DNA of 26,366 nucleotides from a virus: positions 1-26,366 of the IMG/VR virus record IMGVR_UViG_3300001419_002029; one strand, given 5' to 3'. The notes below the pieces were generated by a model, which was given only the letters and a program-made list of their open reading frames with translations, searched no databases and was not told where the DNA came from. Numbering within the stretch: the first letter of the stretch is position 1; the number at the start of each line of letters is the position of its first letter. Of this stretch, positions 21,871 through 26,366 are shown piece by piece. The translations under genes were made by a program, and so were the position numbers.

Positions 21871-23330
21871 TACATAAACTCCGCTCTTTCTCTTCGAATC
21901 TGTAGAAGGTATTCTCTAGCCTCGCGATCGTCCATATCATCATACATCATTAGAACCGCTTGAACTGGAGAGATTAGAGAGGCTTGCATCTTCGCGATTA
22001 TATCCTCTCTCTGTGCTCTCATTTCATCCGGGGTTAATGGCATTGAGTGATAACTTACTCGATATCCATCTTCCGGAAGAGATGTACCTAGGAAGCGATT
22101 AGAGAGCATTGCAGTTTTAGCGAGTAGCTCCTCATCTCCTAAGCGGAAGATCGGAGCGAACTTCTTTTGGGCTTCTCTCTGGCCACTCTTAGAAACTGCG
22201 AGAGCATATCCAGATCTCGGATCTCCATTCGTTCTACTTAGCTCGCTTGGAGAGAGGCCTGCAGCTAGTCCCACTCTCATCTCGTACTTAGAGATACTTT
22301 CGAGGAGAGCATGGGGATCCGTAGGAATAGAGAAGGAACCTACAAGGGGCTGGCCTTGAGCATCTGGATCTTGAGTAAATACGAGAATAGAACTCGGATC
22401 GGTAGCGATAGAAGATCTCCGCGCTATCTCGTTCTGGTCAATCTGCGATAAGCCCGCTACGGAGAGGCCTGCTACATACTTCTGGCTCCAACACGCATCA
22501 CGTACCAAATGAACCCACATACTATAGAGGACTGCGCTAGTAAGGGAGCCATAGACCATTTGAGAAGCGTTATAAGAATCCCATAAGAATCCAGTTTTCT
22601 CCGCGTGGTATAGAACTACAGGAAGGAAGGGATTCCCTTCTGCATCTCGATAAGGATAATCCTCTCCTCGGTGAGTAGGATGGCCCATAAACTCTTCCGA
22701 TACATCTCTACCGAGAGATCCATCTGTTTCTATTATGTACATTCCGAAGATAGGCATAAGAGGATCTCGGATATCGATTACATCTGCAACCCATAGAGGC
22801 TTCCCATTATGCTCTCGAAGTCTAGCCTCTTGATAATATACAGGAATATCCGGTTGATCTGGATGGGCTTCACAATATAGGAGATCTGGAGTAACAATTC
22901 GATACTGTATACCCGGTGCGATAGTTGGAGCCCCTTCTACATGAGGATTGACATCTATTCGAATAGCACTCTCTCGAAGTCCGATTACCATCTGTTGAGC
23001 TCTTTGCATTAACTGCCATAATCCGGCCTTCGTTACAAGTCCTTCTCGAGATGTAAGATCGGAGATATCTCCGTTAAGATTAGTTACTGCGGGTATCTCG
23101 TGATAAAGAACCGATAATTGTCTTGTAATCTGTTCGAAGGGATTCGAGGAAAGATCTGCAGGGCCCCAGGCCTCTCTCCGATCTGCGGGTAGATGCCTCG
23201 CGAGTTCATCCTCGAGATCTTGCTCCCATGCTCCGATTATCATTCTCTTCCGTAGAGAAGTGTGGCTCCATCGATCTTGCTCATCTGGATTGGGTGCTAA
23301 AGGTTTTAGGGGTGTATTCATATACTGCAT
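21870..23330 (-). CDS. Portal protein
   Basis: A 486-aa portal, the ring at the capsid vertex through which DNA is pumped. The C-terminal wing carries GLSPSELSRTNGDPRSGYA followed by the KSGQREAQKKF helix, and a long terminal helix region (EMRAQREDIIAKM...REYLLQIRRERAEFM), both typical of portals. It directly follows the large terminase (start immediately after its TAA, SD AAGGAT). Length is in the normal range. Confidence 0.88.
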   Translation of the reverse strand: MQYMNTPLKPLAPNPDEQDRWSHTSLRKRMIIGAWEQDLEDELARHLPADRREAWGPADLSSNPFEQITRQLSVLYHEIPAVTNLNGDISDLTSREGLVTKAGLWQLMQRAQQMVIGLRESAIRIDVNPHVEGAPTIAPGIQYRIVTPDLLYCEAHPDQPDIPVYYQEARLREHNGKPLWVADVIDIRDPLMPIFGMYIIETDGSLGRDVSEEFMGHPTHRGEDYPYRDAEGNPFLPVVLYHAEKTGFLWDSYNASQMVYGSLTSAVLYSMWVHLVRDACWSQKYVAGLSVAGLSQIDQNEIARRSSIATDPSSILVFTQDPDAQGQPLVGSFSIPTDPHALLESISKYEMRVGLAAGLSPSELSRTNGDPRSGYALAVSKSGQREAQKKFAPIFRLGDEELLAKTAMLSNRFLGTSLPEDGYRVSYHSMPLTPDEMRAQREDIIAKMQASLISPVQAVLMMYDDMDDREAREYLLQIRRERAEFM

Positions 23331-24746
23331 TTAATAAATCCTTAGTTTACCGGGTATGTTAGCTCGAGTACTCTCTAGGGTTGGAACTACACAATATCGA
23401 AGGGCATCGACCGCATGGCCAAATTCATCCTTAGATCTTGCTGATTGGTTTTTCTTCATTGTCCATCTCTGGAGCGAGAGTATCAACCTCTCACACTTCG
23501 GATTTACAAAGAACTGCCTACGGGCCATAATAGAGTGTATCATAGCACTTCCATAATATACACTATATCGAGGCTTCTTTATCGTTCTAATTCTAAAGGG
23601 GAGATTCCCTTGCGGATACTGCATAACCTTCTCGAAGGCTCGCATTAAAAGAGAGTTACTCATCTTCCCACCTCCGGAGCCTCCATAATGTATATTATCT
23701 CCAGTCCATCTACAGGAAGCGGGCTCGATATGATTTCGAGAAAGCATCTCTAAGATTGCTCTAGCATGGGCTTCCGGAGGAGCGGAACCGCTAATATATT
23801 CATCGAGTACATATACCCAAGGCCTCGAGGTATCGCTCATCTCTACCGCTGCGAGTATTGCTACCTGTGCATTTGGTTGGGATCCATGATCTACTCCAAT
23901 ACAGAAGGTATAGTTACCTATCGGAGCGGGTTCCTTAGATATCATATCCTCCGAGAACTGATCGAATACTCTACCCTCTGGGATACCCACTACCCAATCA
24001 CCGTTAAGCCTCGCAGCTCTATCTATTGGGAGGTAGGTTTGAGAGATGTTATCTACCTGCTCTTGAGTTATGATAGGTTTACAATACTTTGGAGTAGTTT
24101 TCTCTACGGTTAACGGGGCCTTATGGCATGTAACTCGACCTTGATCTACAAGTTCTTTAAGGTATCCTACATCTTGACCGACTGGAGTCATAGTTATACC
24201 TATCGTTCCAGTAGTTCCTCCCGCTCCACCTCGTAAGACTCGAGCAGCAAGTTCTCCCCAGACCTCCGAGGATACAGGCTCATCGATCGCTACATAGCCC
24301 ACTGTAGCGGAGGCTAGCCCTAATCCTTGATTAGCAGTTTTAACGTATATCATAGATCCATTATTAAATTTTACTACTGGATGGATTCCTCGGAAGCCTC
24401 TACCGGGAACGAACTCGCAAGAAGGATGGAGAGCATCCTTTGGACACATTGCGTATAACTTCTCTTGGATAGTTATACTCTGTTGATGAGAGTGGGTAAT
24501 AAGAAAGCATTGAATAGGAGGAGGAGCGGTATCGATATAAGGATGGTTTCCGAGGCATCGATAGAGGAGTTCTGCGGTCTGTGCGTAGGTTTTTCCTACT
24601 TGGTTCCCTCCGAGTAATAACTTAATCTTCGAAGGATCCTTTAACCATGCCTCCTGGGGTGGAGTAGGACAAAAATAAGCGAGAGGATTCTGGGTAGCCC
24701 GGTTCCTTAATCTCCTTAGATTCTTTGTAGTATCCCTTATGCTCAT
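23331..24746 (-). CDS. terL: Terminase large subunit
   Basis: A 471-aa packaging motor with ATPase and nuclease domains. Walker A GGNQVGKT is at 46-53. Walker B YVAIDEP is at 151-157 with Asp155 and Glu156, and a coupling motif TMTP is at 185-188. The RNase H-like nuclease carries GVDHGS (Asp286), LDEY (around Glu316) and DEFGHAVDALRY (Asp447), the expected metal-binding acids. The start overlaps the upstream HTH gene as ATGA. It works with the small subunit and portal. Confidence 0.95.
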   Translation of the reverse strand: MSIRDTTKNLRRLRNRATQNPLAYFCPTPPQEAWLKDPSKIKLLLGGNQVGKTYAQTAELLYRCLGNHPYIDTAPPPIQCFLITHSHQQSITIQEKLYAMCPKDALHPSCEFVPGRGFRGIHPVVKFNNGSMIYVKTANQGLGLASATVGYVAIDEPVSSEVWGELAARVLRGGAGGTTGTIGITMTPVGQDVGYLKELVDQGRVTCHKAPLTVEKTTPKYCKPIITQEQVDNISQTYLPIDRAARLNGDWVVGIPEGRVFDQFSEDMISKEPAPIGNYTFCIGVDHGSQPNAQVAILAAVEMSDTSRPWVYVLDEYISGSAPPEAHARAILEMLSRNHIEPASCRWTGDNIHYGGSGGGKMSNSLLMRAFEKVMQYPQGNLPFRIRTIKKPRYSVYYGSAMIHSIMARRQFFVNPKCERLILSLQRWTMKKNQSARSKDEFGHAVDALRYCVVPTLESTRANIPGKLRIY

Positions 24747-24979
24747 TTAAGTTTTATCCCCATCTTACTCGCTCCCTCGATTATCGTTATCTCTATGGGT
24801 TCTCTCCGCAGAAGAGAGATCTCTCTGCATACTAGAAAGAAGTATTCTGTTTTCGGGTTGGATAAGCCTGCTCTCCACTTGCACAAGAGAGAAGGATGGG
24901 AGCCTATCCTCGAAGCTAGCCAAGAGAGGCTCTTTTCGTGCTTTATTAATTCCAGTTGTACCCATAAACCGAAGTTCAT
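24743..24979 (-). CDS. XRE-like HTH protein upstream of the large terminase
   Basis: A 78-aa protein opening MNFGLWVQLEL, then an HTH (SLSWLASRIGSHPSLLCKW) and a hydrophobic tail. The opening matches the M-x-F-x-x-W-[VL] start of the two HTH paralogues at 1785-2323, so it belongs to the same family despite being 22 kb away. It sits between the terminase subunits. It could regulate late genes or bind packaging-site DNA. ATGA overlap with the large terminase start; a GGGG lies 6 nt before the ATG. Confidence 0.75.
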   Translation of the reverse strand: MNFGLWVQLELIKHEKSLSWLASRIGSHPSLLCKWRAGLSNPKTEYFFLVCREISLLRREPIEITIIEGASKMGIKLK

Positions 24980-25061
24980 CCTCTACCCCATGGCAATCGC
25001 AAGGATCACATTCACATACTTCACAATATTCTACTTTCGAGTATCTAGTACTTTTAAGCAT
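24765..25061 (-). CDS. Possible overlapping Cys-rich ORF
   Basis: A 98-aa reading frame that overlaps most of the HTH gene in another frame. Its first 25 residues contain a dense motif, YCEVCECDPCDCHG, that does not look random, and GGAG lies 8 nt before its ATG. The rest (after residue 28) shares DNA with the HTH gene, whose paralogues show that the HTH frame is real. So only the N-terminal part may be meaningful. It may be a real overlapping gene, a remnant, or chance. Confidence 0.3.
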   Translation of the reverse strand: MLKSTRYSKVEYCEVCECDPCDCHGVEDELRFMGTTGINKARKEPLLASFEDRLPSFSLVQVESRLIQPENRILLSSMQRDLSSAERTHRDNDNRGSE

Positions 25062-25456
25062 AGATCTATCTCCATCCCATTCTCTTTACAGGCTCCGATA
25101 ATCGAGATGGTGTTATTAAGATTGGCTATCTCTTCGCACTCCGATTGGGAAGCTCCATCTCCTTCTCTCGTTTGGAGTCTACAGAACATCTCTCTACAGA
25201 GGCCCTCTCCATTTAAGCCCATATACTCCGAAGAGCAAGGAACTTGTAACAGATCTGGAGCGGTTAGAGATTTCTGTATCTCGAGCTCTCCCTTCTGTAT
25301 CTCTCCCTGTAGTGTTGATAGATTGTTGATTACTTCGGATTGAGAAGTAGAGAACTCTTCCCATTTCTTAGAGCGGCTATCCAATCCGAGGAGAGCCCCA
25401 GTAGTTAGAAGAGAGCCTCCCATCGCAGAGATTAAAATAATTTGTAGTATTGTCAT
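25031..25456 (-). CDS. Membrane-anchored Cys-rich protein between the terminase genes
   Basis: A 141-aa protein with an N-terminal hydrophobic anchor (residues 3-24, ILQIILISAMGGSLLTTGAL), a short coiled coil (about 30-65) and a globular end with six Cys (74, 87, 92, 107, 123, 133). The even Cys count and single anchor suggest a periplasmic, disulphide-bonded domain held at the inner membrane. That is spanin- or exclusion-like, and odd beside packaging genes. ATGA overlap with the small terminase. Function not recognised. Confidence 0.75.
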   Translation of the reverse strand: MTILQIILISAMGGSLLTTGALLGLDSRSKKWEEFSTSQSEVINNLSTLQGEIQKGELEIQKSLTAPDLLQVPCSSEYMGLNGEGLCREMFCRLQTREGDGASQSECEEIANLNNTISIIGACKENGMEIDLCLKVLDTRK

Positions 25457-26118
25457 CGTTTCACCGTAGGGAGTTTTATAATATCTTGCATAGTTGTTAT
25501 CGTACCTTCGAGCCTCTGTCTAAGTATTGGAGGAAGAGATACAATAGCAGAAGTTATCTCGCTTAGCAGCTGCTCATCGGTTAACCCTTCGAGCTCATCT
25601 CCGAGGCCTTCCTCTGCTTCGATCTGTCTAATCTGTTGTACTACTTGGAGGAGTTGCCTCTGGAGTGCTGCATAGGCTTGCCAAGATTGGCTCGATTCTG
25701 CTTTGGCCATACTCGAGCGGAGTTCTTTGGCTTGCATCTTCATAAGTTCTAACATACTCGAGGGGAGTTCCATCTCTTTCGATTGCTCTTGTACTTTCAT
25801 TACACCATCTTTGGAGTAACCATGCCTACGCTCTAATAACCACGCTGCAGCCTTCCAATCTTTCTTCGAGGCTTGGGCTATCGTTCCGAGATGTACTACC
25901 GCTCCTTCTGCTTCTGCCTTTTTTACATTGTCGTAAAAAGATCGATATACTCCGGTTTCGAAACTCTCTCCCTTCTTTATCCACTCGTACAAAGTACTCC
26001 GAGATATTCCTGCGTACTGTGCAGCTATCTCGTAAGTAGTACCCGCTCGGAGTGCTTCGATTATTCTTTCTCTTACTGGAGCGGTAAATTTGCTCTTTCT
26101 TCCTTTAGGTTTTGGCAT
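25453..26118 (-). CDS. terS: Terminase small subunit
   Basis: A 221-aa protein with a basic N-terminus (PKPKGRKSKFT), a helix-turn-helix (TYEIAAQYAGISRSTLYEWIKKG at about 28-50) and the DWKAAAWLLERRHGYSKD motif common in phage small terminases. A long helical region for oligomerisation and a short basic tail follow. It should recognise the packaging site and load it onto the large subunit encoded at 23331-24746. The start is supported by AAGGA 6 nt upstream and overlaps the preceding gene by 14 bp. Confidence 0.85.
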   Translation of the reverse strand: MPKPKGRKSKFTAPVRERIIEALRAGTTYEIAAQYAGISRSTLYEWIKKGESFETGVYRSFYDNVKKAEAEGAVVHLGTIAQASKKDWKAAAWLLERRHGYSKDGVMKVQEQSKEMELPSSMLELMKMQAKELRSSMAKAESSQSWQAYAALQRQLLQVVQQIRQIEAEEGLGDELEGLTDEQLLSEITSAIVSLPPILRQRLEGTITTMQDIIKLPTVKR

Positions 26119-26281
26119 CTTCTATCCTTGCTTTTAATTTTAATTTAGTATTACAATCTATACATCTAACCGCAGTAACTCTCTCGATTCTTAAAAACAT
26201 TTTTTTCTTACATACTGGGCAATCTATTGTGGATATTTGATGGAAGTACGATTCCGGAACTACCTCTATATTTTTTTCCAT
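26105..26281 (-). CDS. Zinc-ribbon protein upstream of the small terminase
   Basis: A 58-aa protein with two CxxC knuckles (Cys21/24 and Cys40/43) in DCPVCKKK and VRCIDCNTK, forming a small zinc ribbon. The frame continues to the contig end as a longer ORF, but that N-terminus (MCSSDL...) is the reverse complement of the sequencing adapter. The start at 26281 has an AAGGT site and is the sensible one. It may bind nucleic acid or aid packaging; function unknown. Confidence 0.7.
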   Translation of the reverse strand: MEKNIEVVPESYFHQISTIDCPVCKKKMFLRIERVTAVRCIDCNTKLKLKARIEDAKT

Positions 26282-26345
26282 TATACTACCTTGGTTTTTT
26301 CTGTAAAAATTAACCCATATCAAAAAAAGTTCGCGGTGAGTGAAG

Positions 26346-26366
26346 AGATCGGAAGAGCACACGTCT
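26346..26366. other. Illumina TruSeq adapter sequence at contig end
   Basis: The final 21 bases, AGATCGGAAGAGCACACGTCT (26346-26366), equal the first 21 bases of the TruSeq read-1 adapter as commonly published. This is library sequence left in the assembly, so the contig is truncated here and no gene start should use it. Confidence 0.97.

Noticed and set aside
24795-25343. 182-aa plus-strand ORF between the terminase genes
   Set aside because: Antisense to three minus-strand frames; Ser/Leu/Ile-rich shadow composition and no ribosome site.
26105-26362. Longer form of the zinc-ribbon ORF beginning MCSSDLFTHREL
   Set aside because: The first residues are translated adapter sequence; a start at 26281 has a ribosome site and gives a sensible protein.

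Overview
The window is most of a tailed-phage genome, or a nearly complete prophage, of siphovirus type. It carries an HK97-style head module (terminase, portal, scaffold, major capsid), a tail tube protein, a tape-measure protein of about 670 residues, an amidase/holin lysis pair and a compact replication module. No sheath or baseplate-wedge genes, tRNAs, rRNAs or host housekeeping genes are visible. Shine-Dalgarno motifs (AGGAGGT, AGAGGTAC) are strong and frequent, and most genes are coupled by ATGA or TAATG overlaps, so the host uses classical SD initiation. The amidase suits a mesodiaminopimelate-type cell wall. The host cannot be named from the sequence. The last 21 bases (26346-26366) match the start of the Illumina TruSeq read-1 adapter, so the right end is an assembly edge and not biology. 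The left end is also an arbitrary cut.

Nearly everything is on the minus strand, so transcription runs right to left. Right part (26281 to 17845): zinc-ribbon protein, small terminase, a Cys-rich membrane-anchored protein, a small XRE-type HTH protein, large terminase, portal, a Cys/His protein, scaffold, a beta-rich head protein, a single-domain fibre-cap-like protein, a repeat-containing fibre-like protein, then the major capsid gene. The capsid gene looks like its own transcription unit, with a terminator and promoter in front and a terminator behind. Middle part (17772 to 6487): two connector-region proteins, a tail terminator, the tail tube protein, tail assembly chaperones G/GT joined by a likely -1 frameshift, a gp10-like protein, tape measure, a 1061-aa tail-tip protein with sialidase-type Asp boxes, a hub-like protein, amidase endolysin and a BhlA-like holin.

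Left part (5855 to 514): an early/replication operon starting with AT-rich small genes, two of which sit behind an identical 46-bp leader with a hairpin. These are followed by an HTH protein, RusA resolvase, an adenine DNA methyltransferase, an AEP-type primase with a zinc finger, three small HTH proteins (two of them tandem paralogues) and a VirE-type helicase. The operon ends at a clear intrinsic terminator (430-460). One gene (5988-6515) points the other way. It has its own extended -10 promoter, diverges from the early operon and overlaps the holin gene tail to tail.

The only long non-coding stretch (58-513) holds four iteron-like ACAGATA units in one arm (56-100) and their near-exact inverted copy in another (285-329). 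The arms flank an AT-rich core with two hairpins, which makes this the best candidate for a replication origin or initiator-binding locus. The most unusual points are this inverted iteron locus, the 46-bp leader cassette, the frameshift signal, the insulated capsid unit, the fibre-like genes inside the head module and the expansion of small HTH proteins.
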